From Ephydatia muelleri (lineage: Eukaryota; Porifera; Demospongiae; Spongillida; Spongillidae), in contig JABACO010000001.1 of assembly GCA_013339895.1 (NCBI GenBank), forward strand, positions 2,616,309-2,680,308: DNA of 64,000 nt. The letters run 5' to 3'. Shown one piece after another: positions 19,635 through 30,544 of the stretch (positions within the stretch are counted from its first letter, which is position 1; each line of letters starts with the position of its first letter). Position numbers and translations under genes: made by a program. A model generated the notes under the pieces. That model saw only the letters and a list, made by a program, of their open reading frames with translations, made no database searches and was not told the origin of the DNA.

Positions 19635-21853
19635 CTAATGTTTTTTATGGTACTGTTCAAAGCAGTCAGTGCCATCATCTTCCCCTGTGTGACAGAATGG
19701 AAGATTGCACTCTTGGCAGTGCCACGTTGTTTCCTTTCTCTTACCTTTTACAGAACAGTAATAACATCGTTTTATGTTTTTCTTTTTTTCTGTTTTTATT
19801 TTCTTAGGGAAATGTTGCTCTCTTATACTCAAGGATTGATGATCTCTTGGGGGTCTTCCTGCTCTCTTTCTACTGCAATATGTTCCAATGAGCTCTTCAG
19901 CAAGGGTGAGTCGAAAGGTGCGTACACACTCATCTGGTTTGTAGTTTTGCCGATATATTATGAAGGCATTTGCTACTGTTAGTTCAAATAGAAACCAGAA
20001 TATGTAGCGATAGCATTTTCTGGACTTCGTTCGTACTGAATAGTACTGGCGAATTTGATCATTATGATCAACACCGTGCATATGTGTTGAGTATGACACA
20101 ATGGCTTCAGGGCAGGGAAATTCTTGTCGTTGTCCATTTTTTAATTTCCTTGTTGTGGAACTTACCTTTCCAGCCTCACAGTTAGTTGACATAACTGTAA
20201 CCATTTTGTTGTCCATCCACGCTGTAGCAACTAATGCACCTTTCTGAAAGACAGCCATGTCACCCCTGTAGGCATTTCATGAACGACGTAAGTGCAACGA
20301 ATACACATGTATTTGAACACCCACCTGTTTCCAAGACCAATCCTTTCCATTGGCTTCTTTTTTTGTCTTGCAGGAATTTTTAATTCTTCTGGAAAGCCTT
20401 TACTATTTTGCCTTATGGTGCCATTTGCATATATTCCTTTTGCAAGAAGTTGTTCCAGGAGGTGTGCTGACGTGAAAAAGTTATCGCAAAAGACATGATG
20501 GTGTTTTCCTTGAAGGTGTTGTGTAAGTGAAATAACCACCCGTGTACCCAAACCATTTTCCTGCTCTCCTGTGTCATTCCTTCCTGTATACACCTCAAAT
20601 TTTTGAATGTATCCGTTTGAGCTGTCAGCTAAGCACCAGGCTTTTATCCCACGCTTGATTGGTTTTTTTGGTAGGTACTGCTTTAGGCACCACCTTCCCT
20701 GGAAGGCAATCATGGCTTCATCAACAACACATTCCTTTCCCATATTATAGCTGGAGAGAAGAGCTGAACTGACTGCGGTAATAACAGGTCGGACTTTCCC
20801 TAATTTATCGTGTCCTCTTTGACCCCTAGGTACCAACGATGTGTTGTCAGTAAAGTGCAAATATCGTGTTATTTCTTTGAACCGAGTTCTGGAGATCCTG
20901 GTTGCTATAGGTGCGTAGTAAAAATGAGGATCTGTTTTCCAGTAGTCTTCTACTTCAGGCATCTGAACCAGACCCATCAACATATTGAACCCAAGGTACG
21001 CTTTTATTTCTTGCATATCTACTTGCTTCCATTTTGCAAACTTTGCTGGCTCCATCATCCTCTCAGCATACATGTTTGTTTCATCTACAATGGTCTCCAC
21101 TAATTCATTCACAAATAGAAAACTAAGAACTTCAGCTGGACTTGAACTAACCAAAAAGGTTGGCCCTACTGTATCTTCGAAAGGTTTTATGGTTATGGGC
21201 TCAAAAGTTGTGCTCCACTTCTTTTGTTGGAGTGTATCATTGCCCTTTTTACCCCCACGTTTTTGTTTTTTTGTATGTGGTGGAGGTTCAGAAGTATTTT
21301 CTTCATCTCCCTGTAGATCCCCATCCAGATGGTTACATGTAGGCTCTACTGTGTTTTGGAATGCTTCTGTGGATCTGGCCTGAAAGGTCGAGCTTGACTT
21401 CTTTTGTGAGTGTGTTTCTGTGCACTTCTTTCTTCCACGTTTTGCTCTTCGTATTGATGGTTGAGGGTCTTCAGCATCTCCCTGTAAGTCTCCAGTTCTG
21501 TCTTGATTTGTGTATCCTTCTGCAGATGCATCCAAGGCTGACACGATTTCATTTGCATCTAGGCCATGAATACAAGGCCCAGCAGCTGCAGTGTTGTTCA
21601 CCTCATTATCCAAATCATTGGCCTCTGCTTCATCCTCTGATTCTTCAGTCATCAGGTCCTCGTAATCCTCGTCGCTATCACTTGCCATTACTTCCTCATC
21701 ATCACCATCCAGGAGTCCAATAACATCATCAATGCTAAAGCATCGCCGCTTGGTCGTCATTTGTTTACTTTGTGTGGCGTGAGATAACTTGCGTGTGGTT
21801 ATTATCGGAGGATCTACAGCTGCACCGATGCACTCACTTCCTACCAACTGCAT
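19635..21853 (-). CDS. piggyBac transposase (PGBD4-like), two exons
   Basis: Exon 1 is 20325-21853 and exon 2 is 19635-20265. A 59-bp GT-AG intron (20266-20324) separates two open frames that are otherwise out of register. Removing it joins GNR to GDMAVFQKG, matching the family and giving about 719 aa. The catalytic aspartates are present: VVDEAM (D378), VFCDNF (D457) and MHGVDHND (D576). A C-terminal cysteine-rich domain follows (CYYC...CQEC...CFEQYH, about 675-715). The N-terminus is acidic, then holds two copies of an approximately 52-residue segment with a basic KRGRKK/KRGGKK core (about 121-172 and 178-232). An alternative start is Met32 (MTTKRRCF). No stop or frameshift remains, so it could be an active or domesticated transposase. 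TTAA-flanked terminal repeats were not identified beside it. Confidence 0.88.
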
Positions 21854-22189
21854 GGGCCCGCCTTCCTTACATTTAGCTATATCATACTGCGTAATTTTAA
21901 ACTATAATGACGTCTTATCTAAACCATAGTGTATTCTAAACACATCTTAGAGTACATTTTCACACGACCTCATGCACAGTGGCATATTACAACGTTCTTG
22001 TTGGCCATATGGGGCCGGAATCCAGCCACGTCTTCATAGACACTACCCCTACAAATAGCAGTATCGTACGGCGTAAGTTAGGACTACAATGGTACCAGAT
22101 CAGAACCTTACTGTATTCCAATATCATCGTAGAGTACATTCTGACACAGTATTTCGTATCTGTGCACAACCTGCTCACTTAAAATAAAA

Positions 22190-22280
22190 CTTTTGTCCGA
22201 CATATCCGGCCGCGTCTTTAGACGCTAACGGCTGCCACGGAACGTAATGATTGCGCGTCTTTAGACGCTTACGGCCGGAT
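22190..22280. repeat. Paired GCGTCTTTAGACGC palindromes
   Basis: The 14-bp palindrome GCGTCTTTAGACGC occurs twice about 45 bp apart (near 22212 and 22257), each followed by T(A/T)ACGGC. They lie about 350 bp upstream of the piggyBac start and might be subterminal transposase-binding repeats, but this is a guess. Confidence 0.6.
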
Positions 22281-22405
22281 CGCTTTCATATATTGCCTTG
22301 CTGACAGGCTGCATGGGTGACAATACATAGTAGCTATTCCAGTGTTGATTTGTAGTATTAGATATGTGCCTTTTAGTGGTGTGCCCCAGCTTCCTAGCGC
22401 ACCCC
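22276..22405 (+). repeat. Dispersed repeat shared with 24886-25012
   Basis: The shared segment runs from CTTTCATATATTGCCTTGCT to CAGCTTCCTAGCGC and includes ACAATACATAGTAGC. The two copies differ by small indels. Confidence 0.75.
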
Positions 22406-22973
22406 GCATAACGTTGCCGCTCCAGCGCAAAGGTCGTAGCTAAGAGACAAAATATACTACACAATCGGACCCTGGCCACAGGATTCTGAGAAAATAGTAA
22501 TATGGAAAGCTTAACACCGGGTCCGTGAAAATTGAATACTTTTTTGTCGAACCCAACTAGTTGGAATATGCCAATTGTCTGAAAATACATGTTTTTAGAT
22601 ATTTTCAACTATCGCCACGACGTTTGGCATTATCTTCTGCTCTGTATAAATCGTGGATACTAACTTGTACGCTTTCAAAGTGACGCGGTTTTATGTTTCT
22701 CGGTTCTAGGGTTTTAACCGGACCACTTCTTTCCAAATAAAAATCAGTAGAGTTGTGGTTGGCCCTGACAATTTAGTAGGATGTATTACGCTTCATTGGA
22801 CAGGAGGCATTTGTGAGCTAGCTAGAAATTCTGGATTGTGCTAAGTTGGGCGTAGCCAGATCACGCGACTGCCGAGGGTGATGAAGTTCCCCCAGCAGTA
22901 TATAAGGAGTGCACTATTTCATTAATTACAACCAGACCACTTACTATAGTGTGGCTACGGCACTGATACACAC

Positions 22974-23033
<60 letters not shown>

Positions 23034-23062
23034 TACACACTGTACACACACACTCACTCACT

Positions 23063-23101
<39 letters not shown>
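22974..23101. repeat. (CA)n microsatellite with CTGTACA interruption
   Basis: CA repeats interrupted in the middle by CTGTACACACTGTACACA-type units. Non-coding. Confidence 0.95.
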
Positions 23102-23233
23102 AAGGCTGCCAACCCTTTAGGCTAATCCTTGAGTCTCAAGGTTTTCAATTGTATCTCAAGGTCTCAAGGGGAATGGTACCATTCTCAAGGCCTATTTCAA
23201 GATCCAGAGATCGAAGGGAAAAGGGTACGCGGG

Positions 23234-23458
23234 TGTAACGGACCGAACTAGCTACAGCTTGCGCGCCCCGCCGCTAGCGCTGCTCTGCTCACGTTGTTCC
23301 ACCTGCTAGCCACTTAATCTCGTCACCAGACCCCCGAACATACACAGTTCACACCATTATATACACACAGACAGCCTACTAAATGTTCCATTCATGAGTT
23401 CGACACGTTATGACCCCGTGTGAACTTATGACATCAGAGAGACCTCTGGTCTCTCACA
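23234..23458 (-). repeat. LTR (3' LTR in the element's orientation)
   Basis: 225 bp with TG...CA ends, adjoining the polypurine tract on the minus strand. Nearly identical to 23844-24068. Confidence 0.92.
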
Positions 23459-23843
23459 CTCCTCTCTTCTTCTCCTGCGACAAACACCATTCCTTTGTCG
23501 ACCGTTCCTTCCTTCTCCCCTTCAGACATACTCCGCTAGCTCCATCTTTCCATTCTGATCTCTCACACGCTCCGTCCGTGATGGCTCACAGGAAACTTCT
23601 GCAGGTCCTCCTAGCATCGGAACGACTCCACCACCCTCAGGTTCTCCATTCTTGGGTACCGCTAGACACGCACTCCAGCCGGCTACCCTCAGGTCTACCA
23701 CTTTTGGATTAGCTGCAAGCCTTCCGTTTCTCCAGGTCCACCTCAGCCTCACACCTGCGCAGTCACGACGCGCGTACGCTCTTCCTGGATCCATGGGTCT
23801 CCGTGAACAACTGTCACGGATGGATCCCACCGCTGCCACCATA

Positions 23844-24068
23844 TGTAACGGACCTAACTAGCTACAGCTTGCGCGCCCCGCCGCTAGCGCTGCTCTGCTC
23901 ACGTTGTTCCACCTGCTAGCCACTTAATCTCGTCACCAGACCCCCGAACATACACAGTTCACACCATTATATACACACAGACAGCCTACTAAATGTTCCA
24001 TTCATGAGTTCGACACGTTATGACCCCGTGTGAACTTATGACATCAGAGAGACCTCTGGTCTCTCACA
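23844..24068 (-). repeat. LTR (5' LTR in the element's orientation)
   Basis: 225 bp, adjoining the primer-binding-site-like TGGTGGCAG on the minus strand and the GCGGG target duplication on the other side. Confidence 0.92.
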
Positions 24069-24297
24069 GCGGGTAAAGCTGGTGTGATTATTGCCGCAAG
24101 ACGTTCTCCGGGGAACACTTCACACTGAATGGCATCACAAGGACCAACTAAAGAATGATGTCTCAGTAGTTAGTGCCAAAAATGAAATAGCAGTTCTAAC
24201 AACCAAATGAGAAATCTCAGCTCTCGAGCAGTATTTTACACCTCCTCAGTCTCGCGCAAGTCGAGCGCGATAAAACCCATGCACGAAACGTTCATGC

Positions 24298-24702
24298 ATG
24301 GTGTGAAAAATTGCTCCCCCACTTCTTGGCATAGATATCATGATATCTACTGTATGCTCTTGGTGACAGACTAGCCTTCTGTGAAATTTGTTGCATGCAT
24401 CTCAAGAGGTTCCCCTTGCAGGCAAAATGTCACCAACATGATAGACAGGCTGTATTACTGTACACTTACTGATGCATAGAGTGAGTGTGGTCCAGCCTGA
24501 CGGACTGGAGGTCCGGCCTGGCAGGTCAGTTCAAGCCAGCCCTGCTGACACACACCACCCCAGTCCCCCGTACAGGACATAGACTAGTCAAAGACTAGAT
24601 CTCTGTTGAATACGTGTATACGACAATACATTCTTAGTTGGGCGTCGCCCGACCTTGGCTGTCTAATAGCGGGCGACACCCAACAAATACATACTAAATT
24701 TA
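24298..24702 (+). mobile_element. Candidate tRNA-Ser-derived SINE
   Basis: About 400 bp absent from the paralogous repeat at 17155-17595. Within it, 24482-24556 resembles a decayed serine-type tRNA: an A-box-like GTGGTCCAGCC, an anticodon-arm-like GGACTGGAGGTCC, and a B-box GTTCAAGCC that fits GWTCRANNC, at roughly tRNA-like spacing. The 3' part holds an inverted repeat (GTTGGGCGTCGCCCG and CGGGCGACACCCAAC). No oligo-A tail or target duplication was identified, so the class remains tentative. Confidence 0.4.
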
Positions 24703-24885
24703 ATATCGTCGCGGGCTTTCCCATAGTTGCAACGTAATAAACTTAGGGGGATCAATACAACTTACACCAAGTCAAGAAGAAACTGGCCAAGTTACCACTT
24801 CGAATCTTCATTCTGATACGCAAAAAAAACTATTGTTTTACAACCAAATGATATCACGTGATCAACATGATTGGTACATGTATCT

Positions 24886-25012
24886 TTCATATATTGCCTT
24901 GCTGACGAGCTGCATGGGTGACAATACATAGTAGCTTCTTAAAGCTATTCCAGTGTTGATTAGTAGTATTGGATCAGCTTCCTAGCGCGAATAACCCCGC
25001 ATGCCATTTAGG
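24886..25012 (+). repeat. Dispersed repeat, copy of 22276-22405
   Basis: Same family as 22276-22405. Here it lies just 3' of the interrupted dispersed repeat. Confidence 0.75.
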
Positions 25013-25344
25013 GTTCGTGCAGGTACTGAATCCCTAGCTACGGCCCTGCAACCTGTTCGTTGTAGCTGGAGCTCACTACAGTCTAGTACCCAGACCCCAC
25101 TGACATACACTTACATGCGTATGGTCTGGGTACAAGACCATTGACTACAGATCTGGCTACATGAACAATGACCAACTACGTTGCCGCTTCCAGGCTATTA
25201 GATAATACAATGCATAGAGGAATTGGGAACGAACATAACATGTTGTGCTCTTTTCCCTATCTGCGTCTGAATCCTTAGAATGTCACACCTGAGTTCGAAA
25301 TGGAGCATGGCTTACACAGTCCAAGCGTTGTCAACATTTACAAT

Positions 25345-25789
25345 ACATGTACTCCCGAAGTAACAGCTCGATTATACCGCATATTCATTGGGAGTTAGGC
25401 AAACTGTCAGTGTACTTTGCCCAAATTACATTCCCGAAGCCAATGTGGTGTAGCCTTTTATTAATAAAACAAATTAAGCAATGCTATTGAATTTTAAGAG
25501 ACAGCTTTCAGCAACCCCCTTGCTCTCGCGACTATAAATGGTGCAGTGTACCTGAAAGACTTGCATATACAATGTATTTCGTACGTGTTGCTCATTTACA
25601 CTGTAGTAAGTACACTGCCCTGCATCGTGTTATGTGTATCTGCAGGTCAGTGTGTTGAGTCTGCTGTATACCTTCCATCATTATTGATGGGCATGTGATG
25701 TACAGCAAGTGATTAGCATGTGTTACTAACCTGTGCTCGGTTGGTAACTTTTCTCAATGTCACATTGTGGGCACACCAACTGATGGCAT

Positions 25790-25825
<36 letters not shown>

Positions 25826-26460
25826 ACAAGCTATTAACAGGTTCATAATGTCAAATGCATCAGTTACCTTCACTTCTTGTATATTCATTCTGCAGCAGTG
25901 CTTGCCTTTAAAATGCAGTTTGTGCAAGGAAGTATCAATTGGTGAGTATCATGTACACTGTTTTGTACTGTGTTTGCATGAATACAGATTTGCTTATACA
26001 TAGATCATGTTGCTAGCACTTTGGAACACGCTGAGAGAGACAGTAATCTTTAATGCCATCAAGGTTGGTGTGCCCACAATGTGACATTGAGAAAAGTAGA
26101 CTCAATACACTGACCTGCAGATACACATAACACAATGCAGGGCAGTGTACTTACTACAGTGTACATGAGCAACACGTACGAAATACATTGTATATGTAAG
26201 TCTTTCAGGTACACTGCACCATTTATAGTCGCGAGAGCAAGGGGGTTGCTGAAAGCTGTCTCTTAAAATTCAATAGCATTGCTTAGTTTGTTTTGTTAAT
26301 AAAAGGCTACACCACATTGGCTTTGGGAATGTAATTATAGGTAAATATGAATGTCATTAGTGGTGCAGGTAACTTTGGGCAAAGTACATTGACAGTTTGC
26401 CTAACTCCCAATGAATATGCCTTATTTTCGGTATAATCGAGCTGTTACTTTTCTGTATAA
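25345..26460. repeat. Large inverted repeat with about 400-bp arms
   Basis: The left arm (about 25345-25788) and right arm (about 26061-26460) are inverted copies with high identity over long stretches, for example ACAGCTTTCAGCAACCCCCT against AGGGGGTTGCTGAAAGCTGT. The left arm has an extra block of about 85 bp near 25665-25750 and the right arm an extra block of about 45 bp near 26337-26385. The loop of about 270 bp contains a G tract of more than 30 residues. A transcript would fold into long double-stranded RNA. It may be a foldback transposon or a local inverted duplication. Confidence 0.85.
25789..25825. repeat. Poly-G tract in a foldback loop
   Basis: More than 30 consecutive G. It is G-quadruplex prone and its length may be unreliable in the assembly. 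Confidence 0.95.
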
Positions 26461-26734
26461 ACGGTCGGGCACTGTATGAAACATTCACCATGAATTAGCA
26501 AAGTAAACATTGAGGCCCCCTAATTGAATTCACGTGATTTTCAACATCGATAGCGGCATCAATCAAGGTGGTTTTATAAGTTGCTACTTTTAGGTGTCAT
26601 GCAGTATTGTGACGTGATATTGCAAAATACTTTCAGTGAAGGACAAAATACGACAGTGATACTCAGAGGGTTCAAACTGTTCTTAGGGAGGAGGGCTGGC
26701 CTCCTAATTCAAGTGTGCAAGAGTGCCAGATGAT

Positions 26735-27323
26735 AATGTTTAATCTCCAGGGAAAAATCCTTATTTAAGGATGTCATTATCCTTAAACAAGGATCATCTT
26801 TTACATTGCATATTTTTGCTAACCAAGTAAGTTAGATAAAATAAATGCTATTGGTCAATTGTATACTGATTAGCCTCCATAACAAACTTAAATGATGCCA
26901 ATATTATCAATGTCCATGTGTTAAAACAGGGAGAAAGTGGCACATCCTTATTTAAGGATTGACATCATCCTTAAATAAGGATCACAACAGTAGAGATTAT
27001 TGACCATAAAAACCCCAATATAGTTTTTAAACTCTTGATTTTCTCTGATAGCCAGTTGACCCAGCTATACTCACAACCTAATTCGTCAAAAAAATAACTA
27101 GTGGTTAATAAACTATGCTTATTTACACGATAACACTTCAAAAGTAACATCAAGCATTTGTATCATGACGTGTACTGATGTAGATGCTCGCTTCTGCTCA
27201 AACGCCAGCATGGACTTACTCTAGCCTAACTGAAATCACGTGCACTGTATGTGGACGTTCTGCCGCCGCTCCATCAAACAGTGTGCTTTCGAGCCCTATC
27301 ATTGAGTACAGCACCATGTAGAA

Positions 27324-27371
<48 letters not shown>

Positions 27372-28034
27372 ACGGGACATCTAGGAAGCGTTGCTAATTG
27401 GCATACGATATGTGTTCGAGCTTAGTGGAGCTTAGCCCCAATTAATTAGACTCGAGGGGACCCGCCATTGCCTAAGCCTACTGTTGCTGTCGCTGTCACT
27501 GTCATTTGACGAATCATGCAGTGCTGCCGCTTTAGCCACCTAGGCCTATACATGTATGTCATCCATCCGTACTGAGGAACTACATCCGTCGCTTTCTGTG
27601 GCTCCCTCTCGCTATCTAAGCAGGGTTGCTTAGCTTGACGCTTTCCAGTGTATGCAATCGCTTCGAACTTTAGTACTACTACTAGCCGGTACGTGAACGT
27701 AGATTGTGGATATTGTTCCACAGATCCATCTGACAGTGTACATTCTACTCCTAGAGCTACCAGAAACATGTCCTTCCTTGCTTTACGTCGCTTTGAGCAC
27801 TACTATATCGCCAGCGGCAAATGGCGGTTTCGCCGTATTTACACTGCAATACCGGTTTTTGAACAAGACAAACCTGTTTTAATCGCGGCAATCGCTGATC
27901 TGCATGATCTTGAATCTAGTGCATCACTAATATAAAACAATACACCAAGTGTACATCATTCTTTTAGAAAGTGGTCATCATCCTTATTTAAGGATGGACA
28001 TCCTTAAATAAGGATTGCGGGAGATTAAACATTA
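26735..28034. mobile_element. 1.3-kb element with terminal inverted repeats
   Basis: The ends are inverted: TAATGTTTAATCTCC...ATCCTTATTTAAGGAT at the left and ATCCTTAAATAAGGAT...GGAGATTAAACATTA at the right, about 60 bp each. Each end contains two ATCCTTATTTAAGGAT-type near-palindromes. A third pair occurs inside at 26945-26987. The interior has no recognisable transposase and carries a G tract of about 44 residues. It is most simply a non-autonomous DNA transposon; no clear target duplication was seen. Confidence 0.75.
27326..27371. repeat. Poly-G tract
   Basis: About 44 consecutive G, the longest homopolymer in the window. Confidence 0.95.
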
Positions 28035-29260
28035 AGAGCTGAAATTCCAAAGTTGGATGTGGCATACATCGTCATTAATCGAACACAATTGCGCATGCTT
28101 TACTCCTTTGAGTTACAGATCATACCAACTGACTCACCCATGCTATGGCATCGAGTATCCATTTTTTAAAAGCTTTACCACGGATATAAGTGCTAATGAA
28201 GGAGAGGTGTGCAATAAATTGCTTATCAAACTTCATTTAATTAGACACATGCATTCTACAAAGTGGATTCATTATAATGATATATCTTGATTCCTGATTA
28301 TAATTTCTCAAAAGAAGTGAAGGTAGGGAATCAAAACAAATTGTTTCATTTATTTATTTATTTCGATTTTAGGAAAATGTATGATTAGCAATTTAGGATC
28401 CATGGCATGCATATGTGATAGTTCATGTCACATAAATACATTGATTTGCAAGCATACTTGGATAAATGCAATTCCATTCCACCCCCAATGTATTTAGTAA
28501 GCCGCATATTGTTAAGTGGCATGTGCGTAGCAGCTATGTAATATAAGATTATAATTTGTAATGGCATAATTCAAGTAAAGAATATTGTGGCTTACCAATA
28601 CAAATTGATGCCAAGGTGGGTTGAAATAAAGATTTGATTTTAGAATTTCTATAATGAATTATAACTTGCTTTCAGCTTAGGACTAAAGGAGAAAAACCAC
28701 AATCAAGGTTGCAGTTAGAGAAATGTGATTTAGCATCATTGATGTGTCTAATATGCTATATCATGGCCATAACAAAGTATACTTACATTCAACAGATCAT
28801 CGCAGCTTATATGGATCTGCCCCAAGATTCTGCACATAGTATTAGCACTTGTATGCCTTGTGTAATAATTCTATAAACTATTACATTATTAGGGTCGAAA
28901 GTAATTTCCTGTGATCCAACTTTTACTGGTCTTCAATTTTAAAAAAGTCTTTTGTGTGAACTAATTTATTCCTCTAATCGTTGAGTAGGGAAGGAATGTG
29001 ATGAGCTATACTGTTTCCAGTACATAAACTACAGCACTGGTGTTTAGTGGTCAGTACTTCTGTTACTTAGCTAAACAGCCCTGGCTTTCAGTTTGTTTAT
29101 CCCCACTCACAAGAAATTTATTACATTGATTCACTGCACTTTAATTGGCAATAAAGAATTTATTTTATTGAAAAATAGCATAAGAATTAACGTAAGCACC
29201 AACATACAATTCCTAGAATAATGCCATACAAGAAATAATAATATGAATAGAAAAATAATA
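28035..29260. other. No gene seen; AT-rich
   Basis: AT-rich sequence with several short T/A runs and no coherent open frame or repeat I recognise. Confidence 0.4.
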
Positions 29261-29262
29261 AA

Positions 29263-29925
29263 TAATTCCGTCATTCCTTCTGAAGGTCTTGGGTTACACT
29301 TGGCTGCTCCCATCTTCCAGGTTGCCTCAAAGTGGTGGCTTGGTTTAGATACCTCAAGGGGTTCTCAGTGTTCCTTGTGCCCTGGAAGTGCACTCGATCA
29401 TCTAGGCCATCATGCAGTCACATGTAAACATGGAGGAGATGTGGTCACCAGGCACAACAGACTTCGTGACTGCATTGTGGAAGTGTGTCGCCATGCCCAC
29501 ATTGGAGTGCCGGTAGAGGTTGGCAACAATGTTACCCCCAGCCACAGCAAGACCCGCCCAGCTGATATACTGATTCCCAATTGGGTCATGGGCAGGACAG
29601 CAGCCTTTGATGTGTCTGTCACATCACCGCTTAATCCACATCACCACTTAATCCACAAACCTTAGAAAATCGGGAGTGACAGCCACTGCTGCCGCACTCG
29701 CCACTGAAACACGAAAACAACCCTAAGTGTTCTGAGCTGGGTTGGGTTTGCATTCCTGTAGTGATGGGGTAAAGAAGCCACACAACTGTTTTTCCACAAT
29801 TGCCTCAAGAATTGCGACCCTGAGCAGCAAACCTAAATCTGTAACCATGAATGACATTTATGGCCCGCCTGAACTTACAACTGGTTAGGGCAAATGCCAC
29901 ATCCATCCTAACCAGGTTAATGTCC
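29263..29925 (+). mobile_element. RLE-type retrotransposon fragment (knuckle plus nuclease part)
   Basis: One open frame (29276-29665) holds GLGLHLAAPIF, KWWLGLD, a CCHC knuckle (CSLCPG...LGHHAVTC), GGDVVTRHNRLRDCI, RPADILIPNW and AAFDVSVTSPLNP. After a frameshift, ELGWVCIPVV and a closing MNDIYGP-type segment follow. The 5' part is missing, and it ends near 29925 before an AT-rich spacer. Confidence 0.88.
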
Positions 29926-30004
29926 TCATTTTATTGAGCTGTTGTTTTGTCTGTGTGTAGATGTCATTATATGTATGTATTATTTAATACATATTATAAT
30001 TATA

Positions 30005-30432
30005 GTAATATAGCACACTTGCAAATGTGGGGGAGATGTTGTGTTTCATCACAACAGACTACAAGACATTGTGGTAGAGACCTGTCACCGTGCCCATCTC
30101 AGCAATACATCTAGAAGTAGGCAAAAACCTTTCCCTCGACCACAGTAATACACAGATATACTGTGAGCTGCAAAGGCAACTGAGGAGAGAAACCTCAAAG
30201 CCAATGGTGGTAAATGTGCAGATCTGGGTTGGCCTGTAGTTGCAGAGTCCTATGGGGCATGGAGGCAGTGGATTTCTTTTCCAAACTGGCATCCCGCATA
30301 TCCACATCAGTGGGAAAATCAAAGCCTGTGGTCCTCCGTGACATTTATGGAAGGCTAAACATGCACATTGTCAGAACCAATGCTACGGCAATACTGTCAA
30401 GGTGCATGCCACTTGTCAATGGGTTTCAGTAG
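30005..30432 (+). mobile_element. RLE-type retrotransposon 3' fragment
   Basis: Begins at KCGGDVVFHHNRLQD (about 30020) and ends with SKLASRISTSVGKSKP...DIYGRLNMHIVRTNATAI at 30430. The RPAD block is destroyed by indels. It follows the previous fragment head to tail with only a short AT-rich spacer. Confidence 0.85.
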
Positions 30433-30544
30433 TCATGCATTAAATCTTTTGTGTGCGTGTTGCTATAAGTGTATGGAATAATTATATGTATTATCATTAA
30501 AATAATAATTAAATAAAAAGAAGTTCCTAAATTTCGTAAATAAA

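Larger units (their letters stand above)
23234..24068 (-). mobile_element. Miniature LTR retrotransposon (TRIM-like), recent
   Basis: Two 225-bp direct repeats at 23234-23458 and 23844-24068 begin TGTAACGG and end CTCTCACA (TG...CA), and differ at only one base by eye. The element is flanked by a 5-bp target duplication GCGGG, and the paralogous repeat at 17155-17595 is an empty site. On the minus strand the 385-bp interior starts, two bases after the LTR, with TGGTGGCAGCGG, a primer-binding-site-like TGGT start, and ends with the purine tract GGAGAAGAAGAGAGGAG against the other LTR. These two signs set the orientation. The interior holds an open frame of 106 codons (23522-23842) with no gag or pol domain I can see, so movement would need proteins from another element. 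Confidence 0.92.
23185..24875 (+). repeat. Dispersed repeat copy carrying two insertions
   Basis: The host repeat is the same family as 17155-17595. It is split first by an LTR element (23234-24068) and then by a second insertion (about 24298-24702). The 3' end, from AGTTGCAACGTAATAAACTT to CGAATCTTCATTC, is also shared with 4735-4880. Confidence 0.75.

Noticed and set aside
20231..20330. Frameshift in the piggyBac gene
   Set aside because: A 59-bp GT-AG intron (20266-20324) restores the frame and the family alignment, so I treat the gene as intact.
23522..23842. 106-codon ORF inside the LTR element as a gag gene
   Set aside because: No zinc knuckle or capsid-like motif is seen, and the composition fits chance openness in GC-rich sequence.
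28385..28567. Short AT-rich ORFs in 28-29 kb
   Set aside because: No domain, no splice context, and composition like the surrounding non-coding DNA.
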